From: Microtetraspora fusca
Lineage (GTDB): Bacteria > Actinomycetota > Actinomycetes > Streptosporangiales > Streptosporangiaceae
Direction of reading: 5' to 3'
Length of the DNA: 64,000 nucleotides
Assembly (NCBI RefSeq): GCF_001570365.1
Contig: NZ_BBYK01000044.1
Location: forward strand, 1 to 64,000
A program made the translations under genes and the position numbers. A model generated the notes under the pieces. That model had not been told where the DNA came from, ran no database searches, and was given only the letters and a program-made list of their open reading frames with translations. Below are positions 1-7,596 of the stretch, one piece after another; position 1 is the first letter of the stretch, and each line of letters begins with the position of its first letter.

Positions 1-267
1 GATGTCCGAGTCGATCTTGGTGAGAAAACGTCATTGGAAAGCTTCACAGTTCGTAGACGCGATTCCTGTTCGATCGGTTCGCTTCCCTTGTCCCTATCCG
101 GGCGTCGGGAGAAAGAGCTTGCAGGGTCTGGACAAGCCCGGTCTGTGCTGCGTTCTCGGTTGCCCGGCCGCCCAGGCGTTCCCGGCAGGCGGCCAGATCC
201 CGCAGGCAGTCGGGGCGGCGGCGGGCAGCGGAAACAAGACCAACTGAGCCTCGCCTTCCTTTGGCAT

Positions 268-831
268 CTATTCCGGTGTGAGCACCAGAACAGCGCGAGA
301 GAAGTCCGCTTTCACCAGACGCAGCCGGATTTTGTTGATGCGGCCTGGCGTGCCCGTGGTCAGTGACATTTCTCCCTCATCACGACAGCGCCCGTTGACG
401 CAGGACCCTTGGACGCTGGTGTTCTCTCCTTCGACGCTCAGCCCGCCCGATGTGCCTTCGATTCGCAGCCTGACCTCATCAGCGCTCACGGATTTGATGA
501 TGATCGCGTTTACGCCGAACCGACTGTCGATCTCCAGCCGATCACCCGCCCGGACCTCTACTTCACAGTCCGCCTTCGCACACGCCGCAAGGTCGGTCCT
601 ATGGGATGCCACAGGCTGACTTGGGGAGACCCGAGGCGGACTAAGGGAGACCGGGGATGGGCTGGAGGAGACCGTGGACGGGCTGGGGGTCGACGTCAGG
701 CGGCTCGACACGGCGCCGCCACGCTGCGTCGGCGCTCCACCGTGATCGCAGCCGGCGAGGAGCACGGCCACCCCGACAGCGGCGAACCCGAGGCGGCCGA
801 AAAGGTTGGACGGGGCGGATCTGGCCCGCAT
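268..831 (-). CDS. Predicted secreted lipoprotein of unknown function
   Basis: The 187-residue product starts with a basic stretch, a hydrophobic segment (about residues 12-27) and a lipobox LLAGC, so it is probably exported and lipid-anchored on the outer face of the membrane. A Ser/Thr/Pro-rich linker (about residues 38-75) follows, as is common in actinobacterial lipoproteins. A compact C-terminal domain of about 110 residues contains two Cys pairs (CAKADC and CVNGRC). The beta-rich look of this domain (RLEIDSRFG, VRLRIEG, IRLRLVK) suggests a small all-beta fold. I recognise no family and no partner gene. Nothing conserved is seen in the 267 bases before it. The call as a real gene is firm; the function is unknown. 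Confidence 0.75.
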   Translation of the reverse strand: MRARSAPSNLFGRLGFAAVGVAVLLAGCDHGGAPTQRGGAVSSRLTSTPSPSTVSSSPSPVSLSPPRVSPSQPVASHRTDLAACAKADCEVEVRAGDRLEIDSRFGVNAIIIKSVSADEVRLRIEGTSGGLSVEGENTSVQGSCVNGRCRDEGEMSLTTGTPGRINKIRLRLVKADFSRAVLVLTPE

Positions 832-865
832 AGCATCCTCTCAGAATTCGCAAATCGGAATCCAC

Positions 866-1120
866 TCACGCGAGGATCAATGACCATTCGGCAGTCAGCA
901 CCTTGACGGCACCGTCCTGAGTCGTCGCCTGAGCGAATGTCACACCGGATGCATTATTTCTCATCTCAAAGCCGAATCCGCCCTTCCCCACATCCGGCGG
1001 CCACATCGGATACGCATTCAAGCGGTCCGAAGTCGCATTTTTCCCGATAACGCGAACAAAGCACCAATTCAGCGATAATGCTGAAATCGGCCTGCCAGCT
1101 CCGGTGAACGCCGGTTGGGC
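866..1120 (-). pseudogene. C-terminal remnant of an unrecognised protein
   Basis: Reading the minus strand gives about 80 residues ending at a TGA at 866-868. The composition is protein-like and rich in Asn, Trp and Phe (for example NWCFVRVIGKN and GGFGFEMRNNASGV), with noticeably lower GC than the neighbours. No start codon with a ribosome binding site is visible, and upstream the frame runs into the out-of-frame 3' end of the aldo/keto reductase gene. It looks like the tail of a secreted or lectin-like protein truncated by a rearrangement. It could instead be a short gene with an unusual start. The family is unknown. Confidence 0.4.
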
Positions 1121-1122
1121 GC

Positions 1123-2016
1123 TCAATCTCCGAGCGCGGTGAAGTCGTCCGATGTCAGGCGGATACGTCCGGCTTCCATGTTCTCCTCCAGGTGGCCGAG
1201 AGAACCCGTGCCGGGAATGGCCAGCATCACGGGCGAGCTCGCCAGCAGCCACGCGAGCGCGACCTGAGCGGCAGTCGCCCCATGTCGGGCCGTGACCGCC
1301 GCCATCGCGGTCGCGTCGATCGGACGGTGACCGCCACCAAGCGGGAAAAAGGGTACGAAGGCGATCCCGTCCTTCTCGCACTGCGCCAGCAGCCCGGTGT
1401 CACCCCGGTCCTGCACGTGGAAGCTGTTCTGCACGGCCGCCACCGGAGCGATCGCCCGTGCCTCGGCCAGCTGCGCGGCGTCGACGTTGCTGACGCCCAG
1501 GTGCCGGATCAGCCCCTCCTCGCGCAGTTCGGCGAGTGCCGCGAACCGGTCGGAGATCGACTCGCCGCCAGGGCCGCCCATGCCGCCGACCCGCAGGTAC
1601 ACGAGGTCGAGCCGGTCGACGCCGAGGCTGCGCAGGTTGTCCTCCACCAGGCCGCGCAGCTGGGCAGGGCCCGCCTCGCCACTCGGAACGCCGCTGGAGT
1701 CGAGCAACGGCCCGACCTTCGTCGCCATCACGAGGTCGTCTCCATAGGGGGCGAGTGCCGTGTGGATCAGCTCGTTCGCCACCACCCCCGCCCTTCGGTA
1801 GAACCACGCCGTGTCGATGTGGTTCACCCCGAGCTCGACCGCGCGGCGCAGTACGGCGATGCCCGTCTCCGGGTCGCGAGCGGGCCCGTGGAAGGTGCCG
1901 GTCGGGAGCCGCATGGCGCCGAACCCGAGCCGGTGGACCGGAAGGTCTCCGCCGAGAAGGAATTCACCGGTGAGCGCGGCCGGGGTTACCAGGTCTGGGT
2001 GCGTGTTCGTCGTCAT
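1123..2016 (-). CDS. Aldo/keto reductase
   Basis: NADPH-dependent oxidoreductase of the aldo/keto reductase superfamily (TIM barrel), expected to reduce aldehydes or ketones in the cytosol. With the start at MTTNTHPDL the product has 297 residues. The catalytic Asp68 (HIDTAWFY), Tyr73 and Lys100 (MATKVGP) are present. The fourth tetrad position, normally His, sits in LVYLRVGG where an Arg is found, as in several bacterial oxidoreductase subfamilies. The C-terminal cofactor-binding part includes AIPGTGS. An upstream in-frame ATG at 2052 exists, but the conserved protein begins at 2016. The gene is divergent from the HTH regulator starting at 2102, so the 85-base gap probably holds both promoters. 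Confidence 0.9.
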   Translation of the reverse strand: MTTNTHPDLVTPAALTGEFLLGGDLPVHRLGFGAMRLPTGTFHGPARDPETGIAVLRRAVELGVNHIDTAWFYRRAGVVANELIHTALAPYGDDLVMATKVGPLLDSSGVPSGEAGPAQLRGLVEDNLRSLGVDRLDLVYLRVGGMGGPGGESISDRFAALAELREEGLIRHLGVSNVDAAQLAEARAIAPVAAVQNSFHVQDRGDTGLLAQCEKDGIAFVPFFPLGGGHRPIDATAMAAVTARHGATAAQVALAWLLASSPVMLAIPGTGSLGHLEENMEAGRIRLTSDDFTALGD

Positions 2017-2101
2017 GCCCGTCAGCCTCGCGCAGATGTGAGGGCGGGCCAACGCGATGGCAGCAAGCTGCCATCGCCCGACAGGGAGCCATAATGGGCG
2101 G

Positions 2102-2767
2102 GTGACAGCCGATCAGGTCATCAGCTTTCACGGTGATGCGGAACTCGTCGCCCGGGCCGGTCACCTGTTCGCCGGTACTCGGCACGAGTTCGTGTGCGCG
2201 GCCCGCGATCTCAACACGTGGTCCCAGCCTGAGGCACGGCAGGCGATCAGCCGGCGAATGGGCGGGGCAGACACGTCCGGCATCACGGTCGACAAGCTCG
2301 TCAGCCCGGCCGCCCTGGCCGACGAGGCCGCACGGTCGCACCTTCGCGAGGTCGCGGCCAGGGGCGCACGGGTGCGGATCAGCTCCGCACCGCTGCCTCA
2401 CGAGACGATCATCATCGACCGCCGGGTGATGATCCTCGCCGGACGCGGGACGCCGGGCATGCGCGAGTTCACCGTGACCACCTCGCCCGTCCTGGTCGAC
2501 GGGGTGTACTCCCTGTTCCGTGCGGCCTGGGAGACCGCCACCGATCTGGCCGCCTATCTCCGCGGTGACGTGCCGCACCTCGACACCGGCAGCCGGGCCG
2601 TCCTCCGCGCTCTCGGCGCGGGATACACCGACGAGAGCGCGGCGAGACAGCTCGGTCTCTCGTTGCGCACCTACCGGAGACGCGTCGCCGAGCTCATGAC
2701 CACGTTGGAGGCCGATTCCCGGTTTCAGGCCGGGCTGCGCGCGGGCGAGCTCGGCCTCACGGGGTAA
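2102..2767 (+). CDS. LuxR-type helix-turn-helix regulator with N-terminal phospholipase-D-like (TrmB-type) domain
   Basis: 221-residue cytoplasmic DNA-binding protein. The C-terminal 55 residues form a LuxR/sigma-4-like HTH (YTDESAARQLGLSLRTYRRRV). The N-terminal part (EFVCAARDLNTWSQ, VRISSAPLPHETIIIDRR) resembles the effector domain of actinobacterial LuxR regulators that carry a PLD-like fold, as in TrmB proteins. The GTG start at 2102 is chosen because the conserved protein begins at VTADQV; an ATG at 2057 would add 15 unlikely residues. It is divergent from the aldo/keto reductase and is its likely regulator. The ligand is unknown. Confidence 0.8.
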   Translation: MTADQVISFHGDAELVARAGHLFAGTRHEFVCAARDLNTWSQPEARQAISRRMGGADTSGITVDKLVSPAALADEAARSHLREVAARGARVRISSAPLPHETIIIDRRVMILAGRGTPGMREFTVTTSPVLVDGVYSLFRAAWETATDLAAYLRGDVPHLDTGSRAVLRALGAGYTDESAARQLGLSLRTYRRRVAELMTTLEADSRFQAGLRAGELGLTG

Positions 2768-2846
2768 CGGCCGGCCGCCCCACGCTCGAGCCGGGCGACC
2801 ATTGGTCCAAAAACTGGAGCCTAGAGTCGGGCTCCTCCGGTTCGGG

Positions 2847-3217
2847 TCACGCCTTCCTGGCGCGTGGCCGACGCAGCAGCAGGAAGGTCCCCAGCAGGAA
2901 GAGCAGCCCGATCCCGACGCCGGAGCCGCCGATGATCAGGTAGTCGGTGTCGATGGGCGGATGCGCGAGGCCCCCAGGATCCCGCCCACGATCCGCCCTG
3001 CACCGCGCCGCGGCCTCTCGTCACCGGCCGACGGCGGCCCCGGAGGGTACGGCTGGTACGTCCCCGGCTGCGGTAGCCCGGGAGATCGGTACATCCCCGG
3101 CGGCTGGTACATCCCGGGCGCCTGATTGGGGCCGGATGGCGGATAGGGGGTGTGCGGAGGCTGCCCGGGGTTCGGCGGGTACACGGGCGGGCGGTTCGGG
3201 GACGGTGGGTATGCCAT
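2847..3217 (-). pseudogene. Proline-rich single-pass membrane protein interrupted by a frameshift
   Basis: The N-terminal frame (start ATG at 3217) encodes about 80 Pro/Gly/Tyr-rich residues (MAYPPSPNRPP, GMYQPPGMYRSP), then GRIVGGILG. It runs into a stop after a nonsense tail beginning around 2965. A different frame of the same strand, from about 2960 to the TGA at 2847-2849, reads PPIDTDYLIIGG, then a clear hydrophobic segment (GIGLLFLLGTFLLL), then a basic end (RRPRARKA). Joining the frames gives a typical small actinobacterial protein with a Pro-rich exposed region and one C-terminal membrane anchor. A one-base indel between about 2960 and 2985 explains the break. This may be a true mutation or a sequence error. 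Confidence 0.6.
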
Positions 3218-3592
3218 GCCTCTCCGGTTATGCGTGCCGTACGGCGAGGCCGCTCATGTCCGCGACGGTCGCGCCGACCGGGATGCGGAGCGGCACCGGA
3301 CGCACGCCGGATATAACCCTCCTGCCCCGATCATCACCTTCGGCACTATAGTCACCTTCCTCCCACAGCCGGGGCCGCATAGTCGCCCGTCATTTTCGCG
3401 ATGACGGTGCCCACTTCGTCGCGTCAGACGTGACCTTCATGCCGAACCACGCCGATTGGTGGGCACGGTTCCGCCGAGCGTCCTGTTCCCCGCCCTCGCG
3501 GTCTGGCTGACCGGCGTCCTGGAACTGGGCCGGGTCCGGTGGGCCTCGTACTCCCGGCCGCTAGGCAGGCGGCGACCGGCCGGTCGGCTCGG
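3218..3592. other. Intergenic region, no gene recognised
   Basis: 375 bases without a convincing coding frame. It contains the octamer ACTATAGT at 3345-3352, which is also the core of the palindrome in front of the rhodanese gene at 4215-4226, so the same TetR regulator could bind here. The region must also carry the promoter of the minus-strand Pro-rich protein. Confidence 0.4.
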
Positions 3593-4210
3593 TCAGGCCG
3601 TGCACCTCTCGGCGAGGCGGCGTAGCCCGGCCCGGATGCGCGGTTCGCCGAGTTCGGGCAGCAGCGCGCTCACGTGCTCGGCCGCGAGCGCGGCGAGCAG
3701 GGCGTGCGCGGCGTGGTCCGGGTCGGGTACGCCGTCCAGCAGGATCGCCACATGCCGGTGCCAGAAGCGGTAGGCCCCGATCCGGTACCGGGCGCCGGGC
3801 GCCGCGGTCTCCGACACCCGCACCAGATCCAGGTGTTTCAGCAGGTAGTCGAGGTAGGCGTCGACGAACGCGATGAGCCGCTCGGCGGACGGCGCGCCGG
3901 GACCCAGCGGTGGCGGTCCGTGCAGGATCGCCTCCTGCAGCACCTGTTCCCGCGCGTCGAGCAGCGCGACGGCCAGCCCCGACTTGTCGCCGAAGCGGCG
4001 GAACAGCGTGCCCTTGCCGACCCCGGCGGCCGCGGCGATCTGGTCCATGGAGACCGCCGCCACGCCGTGCTCGGCGAACAGCCGGGCGGCCGCCTCCAGT
4101 ACGGCGACCCGGTTGCGCGCGGCGTCGGCGCGCTCCTTGGGCGGCGGGGTACGAAGCAGCTCCAGCGGTATTGCAGAACCGGACTGCGGTCCGGTATCGT
4201 CACGAGACAT
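3593..4210 (-). CDS. TetR/AcrR family transcriptional regulator
   Basis: 205-residue repressor-type protein. Residues 30-78 form the TetR DNA-binding domain, with recognition motif SMDQIAAAAGVGKGTLFRRFGDK. The remainder is the helical ligand-binding/dimer domain (LIAFVDAYLDYLLKHL, HALLAALAAEHVSALL). The start at 4210 (MSRDDTG) is preferred over an upstream in-frame ATG at 4255, which lies beyond the operator and inside the divergent rhodanese gene. It is divergent from the rhodanese gene, and the perfect palindrome at 4215-4226 lies between the two starts. The simplest reading is autoregulation plus control of the rhodanese gene. Confidence 0.9.
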   Translation of the reverse strand: MSRDDTGPQSGSAIPLELLRTPPPKERADAARNRVAVLEAAARLFAEHGVAAVSMDQIAAAAGVGKGTLFRRFGDKSGLAVALLDAREQVLQEAILHGPPPLGPGAPSAERLIAFVDAYLDYLLKHLDLVRVSETAAPGARYRIGAYRFWHRHVAILLDGVPDPDHAAHALLAALAAEHVSALLPELGEPRIRAGLRRLAERCTA

Positions 4211-4214
4211 AAGC

Positions 4215-4226
4215 GGACTATAGTCC
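4215..4226. promoter_or_regulatory. Perfect palindrome GGACTATAGTCC, likely TetR operator
   Basis: A 12-base perfect inverted repeat lies 4 bases upstream of the TetR start and 19 bases before the rhodanese ATG (4246). It contains TATAGT, which could serve as a -10 box for the rhodanese gene, so bound repressor would block polymerase. The octamer core recurs at 3345-3352. The operator role is inferred from position and symmetry. Confidence 0.7.
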
Positions 4227-4245
4227 ATTTCCTGGAAGGGATGCC

Positions 4246-4572
4246 ATGACCGCACTCATCACTCGCGACGAGCTCCGGGCCGCGATCGACGACGGCACGG
4301 TGACCGTCATCGACGCGCTGGGCGGCGAGTACCACGCCAAGCAGCACCTGCCCGGCGCCCTCGCCCTGGCCCCCACCGAGGTGGACGCCCGGGCGGCGGC
4401 GCTGCTGCCGGACCGCGACGCCGCGATCGTCACGTACTGCTCCAATTCGGCCTGCCCGAACAGCGGCCAGGTCGCCGATCGACTCGCCGCGCTCGGCTAC
4501 ACCAACGTCCGCAAGTACCGGGAGGGCATCGAGGACTGGGTCGACGCCGGCCTGCCCACCGAGTCGGCCTAG
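4246..4572 (+). CDS. Single-domain rhodanese-like protein
   Basis: 108-residue cytoplasmic protein with the rhodanese fold (VTVIDALGGEYHAKQHLPGALALAP, then the active-site loop YCSNSACPNS). Cys65 in that loop is the expected sulfur-carrying residue; Cys70 is close enough to form a persulfide or disulfide with it. Such proteins transfer sulfane sulfur from thiosulfate or persulfides to acceptors such as cyanide or thiols. The ribosome binding site GGAAGG lies just upstream of ATG 4246. Divergent TetR control suggests induction by a small molecule, perhaps a reactive sulfur or electrophile. The partner is unknown. Confidence 0.88.
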   Translation: MTALITRDELRAAIDDGTVTVIDALGGEYHAKQHLPGALALAPTEVDARAAALLPDRDAAIVTYCSNSACPNSGQVADRLAALGYTNVRKYREGIEDWVDAGLPTESA

Positions 4573-4980
4573 TCAGGTCGCGAACCGGCGGAGCAGCAGG
4601 GCCAGCCGGCGTTCGTGATGCTCGGGCGGGAGCCGGCCGCCGCGCGTCAGCGTCATGAGCCCGTGGGCCGCGGCGACGTCGGCGAGCGCCTGCTCCGGGC
4701 CGCTCGCCGACGTGTGGGCGGCCCGGATCTCGACGGCCAGATCGGCGAACCCCTCGACCGCGACCGCCGCCATGATCGCGTCCTTGCCCGTGAAGTGGCA
4801 GTAGAGCACCGGCTGGCTGCACTCGTGGGTGTCCGCGAGGTGATCGGCCGGAGGATCGCCGGCCGGCCGCCGGGTCGTCACCGCCTCCCAGCCTTCGGCC
4901 TCAGCCGGCTCCCGGGCCGCCCTGACGATGAGCCGCTCCCGTTCCGCTCGCTCCCGCTCTCGGCGCGCCTGTATCGACAT
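4573..4980 (-). CDS. Short, degenerate TetR-like regulator
   Basis: 135 residues, against about 190 for intact relatives. The N-terminus (RERLIVRAARE, AEAEGWEAVTTRR) and SQPVLYCHFTGKDAIMAAVAVEGFA are clearly TetR-like. Between them the recognition helix is replaced by an unusual PAGDPPADHLADTHEC stretch, as expected after compensating indels, and the C-terminal ligand domain ends early after ALADVAAAHG in an unrelated tail. It may be a decaying pseudogene or a divergent functional repressor. It is divergent from the DUF4267/cupin operon, with two copies of a 13-base palindrome between them, so the ancestral protein almost certainly controlled that operon. Confidence 0.65.
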   Translation of the reverse strand: MSIQARRERERAERERLIVRAAREPAEAEGWEAVTTRRPAGDPPADHLADTHECSQPVLYCHFTGKDAIMAAVAVEGFADLAVEIRAAHTSASGPEQALADVAAAHGLMTLTRGGRLPPEHHERRLALLLRRFAT

Positions 4981-4990
4981 GCCTCGAATC

Positions 4991-5054
4991 CTAGCGCCGC
5001 TAGCGTTATTAGCTATCGCTATGCTAGCGTCAATCTTGCACCTAGCGACGCTAG
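4991..5054. promoter_or_regulatory. Double operator CTAGCGNCGCTAG upstream of the DUF4267/cupin operon
   Basis: Two 13-base palindromes, CTAGCGCCGCTAG at 4991-5003 and CTAGCGACGCTAG at 5042-5054, flank an imperfect related block (TAGCTATCGCTA and GCTAGCG, about 5010-5029). The second copy ends 6 bases before the Shine-Dalgarno GGAGG of the gene starting at 5070. The spacing of 51 bases between copies is about five helical turns, which fits cooperative repressor binding on one face. The natural binder is the TetR-like protein at 4573-4980. Confidence 0.75.
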
Positions 5055-5069
5055 TTTTCGGAGGAACCC

Positions 5070-5432
5070 ATGCTCACCCCCACCGCGTACGGCCTGGCCA
5101 TCGTGCTCGACCTGCTGGTCCTGTTCATCGGCGCCCGGTTCCTGTTGCAGCCCGAGGCCTCGGCCACCGGGTACGGCGTGCCGGCCAAGCCGAACGCCTA
5201 CCTGACCATCAAGGGCCTGCGCGACTTCAGCTACGGCATCCTCGGCCTGGCCCTGCTCGCCTTCGCGGGAACATACGCGGCAGCCTGGTTCATGCTCGTC
5301 GTCGCGCTGAATCCGCTGGGCGACACTCTGATCGTTCTGCGCAACGGAGGCACCAAGGCCGTCGCCTTCGGCATCCATTTCGCCACCGCCGTCGTCGTCC
5401 TGATCAGCGCCGCCCTGCTGTTCGCCGTCTGA
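5070..5432 (+). CDS. DUF4267 family integral membrane protein
   Basis: 120 residues with four hydrophobic segments (about 5-25, 47-70, 72-88 and 97-118). The conserved N-terminal signature around FIGARFLLQPEASATGYGVP matches the small DUF4267 membrane family that is often linked to TetR regulators. The start has a good ribosome binding site (GGAGG, 5 bases before ATG). It is the first gene of an operon with the cupin at 5447, 14 bases downstream. The biochemical role is unknown. Confidence 0.85.
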   Translation: MLTPTAYGLAIVLDLLVLFIGARFLLQPEASATGYGVPAKPNAYLTIKGLRDFSYGILGLALLAFAGTYAAAWFMLVVALNPLGDTLIVLRNGGTKAVAFGIHFATAVVVLISAALLFAV

Positions 5433-5446
5433 AGAGGAGCACGAGG

Positions 5447-5953
5447 ATGTCTCTGATCGTTCGCGACTTCACCGAGTCCGTCGTCGTACGGCAGGCCGAG
5501 GCCGAAGTGATCGGCCAGGCCCCCACCACCATCCGGCTCCTGGCCGACGCCGGATCCACCGGCGGCGCCCTCTCCACCCAGCGCGTCACCCTCAACAACG
5601 GCGCCGACGGAGCCAAGCCGCACCACCACGCGAATTCGGCCGAGCTGTTCTACATACTCGACGGCACCGCCCAACTGCTGTCCGGCGACCAGGTGGTGAC
5701 AGCCGAACGCGGCGACCTGGTCGTCGTACCTCCCGGCCTGTCCCACGCCTTCGCCGCCGCCCCCGGCCATGACGCCGACATCCTCATCGTCATCACCCCC
5801 GGCGTGGAGCGCTTCGAGTATTTCCGCCATCTTGAGCGCATCGCCTACGGCAAGGTCCCGCCGGAGAGCCTCCTGGACGTCCAGGAGCTCTACGACACCT
5901 ACTTCCGAGCCAGCCCCACCTGGAACAGCGCCCGTTCTCTGGTGGGCGAGTGA
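5447..5953 (+). CDS. Cupin-domain protein
   Basis: 168-residue cytoplasmic protein with a single conserved beta-barrel cupin. Motif 1 is PHHHANSAELFYILDGTAQLL, with His-His and Glu as likely metal ligands. Motif 2 is GDLVVVPPGLSHAFAA, which contributes another His. The C-terminal helix (PPESLLDVQELYDTYF) resembles cupins of the quercetin dioxygenase-like group. It follows the DUF4267 gene by 14 bases with ribosome binding site GAGGA, so both are under the CTAGCGNCGCTAG operators. It may be a dioxygenase, isomerase or binding protein; the substrate is not visible. Confidence 0.85.
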   Translation: MSLIVRDFTESVVVRQAEAEVIGQAPTTIRLLADAGSTGGALSTQRVTLNNGADGAKPHHHANSAELFYILDGTAQLLSGDQVVTAERGDLVVVPPGLSHAFAAAPGHDADILIVITPGVERFEYFRHLERIAYGKVPPESLLDVQELYDTYFRASPTWNSARSLVGE

Positions 5954-6061
5954 CCAACTGAGCGCTTCGACGGAGAACGCCCCAGCACCCACATCAAAGG
6001 GCGACAGGCCCGCGCCGCTCCCCAGTTCGTACGAACCTTCCCTGACGCCCCGACGTCTCAA

Positions 6062-6083
6062 TGATTGCTATATTGCGCAACCA
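6062..6083. promoter_or_regulatory. 22-bp inverted repeat upstream of the first LCP gene
   Basis: TGATTGC, 8 bases, then GCAACCA. The arms match 6 of 7 and the site ends 24 bases before the ATG of the LCP gene at 6108. The spacer ends in TTGC, giving TTGCGCAA at 6073-6080. The same arm-8-arm layout recurs at 9078-9099, 9115-9136 and 9265-9286. The likely binder is the ArsR-type protein encoded at 7597-7944. Confidence 0.6.
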
Positions 6084-6107
6084 TACAACCGTGGCGCGGG
6101 AGCGAGC

Positions 6108-7562
6108 ATGCGTACAGCAAGCACACCAGTGAGGCATCGTCCTCGCGACGCAGCCAGGCGTCGACGCCGGTCCGGGCGAGTGCCGGTCGTCGTACCTGTG
6201 GCGGTGACCCTCGCTCTGGTGATCGCAGCCGCGGGAGGAGCCCTGTACACGCGACTGAACGCCGACATCAACACCTTCGCCGCCGACGGCATCAACAAGG
6301 AGCGGCCCGCGGCGAACGTCGGCGGGCAGAACATCCTCATTCTCGGCTCGGACTCGCGCTCGGGCGACAACAGCAAGCTGGGCGGGGGCACCGGGGACGT
6401 CGGCCGCTCCGACACAGCGCTGCTGGTGCACGTCTACCGTGACGGCAAGCACGCCGTCGCTGTGTCGATACCGCGTGACACGCTGGTCGACATCCCACGT
6501 TGCCGGCTGCCCAACGGCACATGGACGGCCCCGCAGAGCGGTGTGATGTTCAACGCCGCGTTCACCGTCGGCCTCACCGCCAAAGGGAACCCCGCCTGCA
6601 GCCAGAACACGGTGGAGAAGCTGACCGGCCTGCGCGTCGACCACACGATCGTGGTGGACTTCGCCGGTTTCTCGAAGATCACCCAGGCGGTCGGCGGCGT
6701 CCAGGTCTGCCTGCCCAAGGACGTCTACCAGGGCGACCTCAACCCCAACCGCGGATCGAAGGGCGCACTGCTGTTCCCCAAGGGCCCGCAGACGGTCTCG
6801 GGGAAGAAGGCCCTGGACTACGTCCGCATCCGGCACGGCATCGGCGACGGATCAGACATCGGCCGCATCAAGCGCCAGCAGGCCTTCATCGCCAGCTTGG
6901 TGAAGAAGGTCAAGGCTCAAGGTCTCAGCCCCACCACGCTGCTGCCGTTGGCCGAGGCCGCGGCCTCCGCCATCACGGTCGACCCCGAACTGGGCTCCGC
7001 CGACAAACTGCTGTCCTTCGCTCTCGGGCTGAAGGACATCGACCTGCACAACACCAAGTTCATCACCCTGCCGTGGCGCTATCAGGGCGCTCGCGTCGCC
7101 GTCGTCCAGCCCGACGCCGACCAGTTGTGGGCCGCGCTCAGGGCCGACCGCACCCTGGACGGCGCCGACGCCAGCGGCAAGGCGAGTTCCTCGCCCAAGC
7201 CGACCCGCCCGGTGTCCGGTGCGGGCATCCGCCTGGCCCTCTACAACGGCACCACCGTCAACGGCCTGGCCGCCCGAGCCGCCGCCAAGCTCAAGTCGGC
7301 CGGCTTCACCGTCACATCGGTCGGCACCGCCGCCTCCCAGAACTACACATCCTCTGTCGTCATGTACGGCCCGGACGCTCAGGATCAGGCCAAGGTCGTC
7401 GCGCGGGCTGTCCCCGGCGCCAAACTCCAGTCGGGTTCCACACCGGGCATCACGGTGATCCTGGGTTCCAATTACGCACTGCCCACCCCGACCCCGACCG
7501 CGCTCGGTTCCAAGGCCCGCTCAGCGGACGACGACCCCTGTGCGGACCTGTCGTACGGGTGA
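6108..7562 (+). CDS. LytR-CpsA-Psr (LCP) family glycopolymer transferase with LytR_C domain
   Basis: 484 residues: short basic cytoplasmic tail, one membrane anchor (about 25-47), extracellular LCP catalytic domain (about 75-310) and C-terminal LytR_C domain (about 375-455, RLALYNGTTVNGLAARAAAKL). LCP enzymes transfer undecaprenyl-linked glycopolymers such as teichoic acids, arabinogalactan or capsule onto peptidoglycan. Key residues are visible: SDSRSGD (82-87), RSDTALLVH and IPRDTL (122-126), plus the late RIKRQQAFI motif. The start at 6108 is chosen because the anchor follows directly. The gene resembles the LCP gene at 9424, and both share upstream TTGC-N8-GCAA sites with tatB. Confidence 0.92.
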   Translation: MRTASTPVRHRPRDAARRRRRSGRVPVVVPVAVTLALVIAAAGGALYTRLNADINTFAADGINKERPAANVGGQNILILGSDSRSGDNSKLGGGTGDVGRSDTALLVHVYRDGKHAVAVSIPRDTLVDIPRCRLPNGTWTAPQSGVMFNAAFTVGLTAKGNPACSQNTVEKLTGLRVDHTIVVDFAGFSKITQAVGGVQVCLPKDVYQGDLNPNRGSKGALLFPKGPQTVSGKKALDYVRIRHGIGDGSDIGRIKRQQAFIASLVKKVKAQGLSPTTLLPLAEAAASAITVDPELGSADKLLSFALGLKDIDLHNTKFITLPWRYQGARVAVVQPDADQLWAALRADRTLDGADASGKASSSPKPTRPVSGAGIRLALYNGTTVNGLAARAAAKLKSAGFTVTSVGTAASQNYTSSVVMYGPDAQDQAKVVARAVPGAKLQSGSTPGITVILGSNYALPTPTPTALGSKARSADDDPCADLSYG

Positions 7563-7596
7563 CCGAGCCGCATCGAATCCACCGCGATCCGGTGCT

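Noticed and set aside
2136-2450. Overlapping plus-strand frame inside the LuxR-type regulator
   Set aside because: It is a second reading of the same DNA with Ser/Arg-rich composition and no domain.
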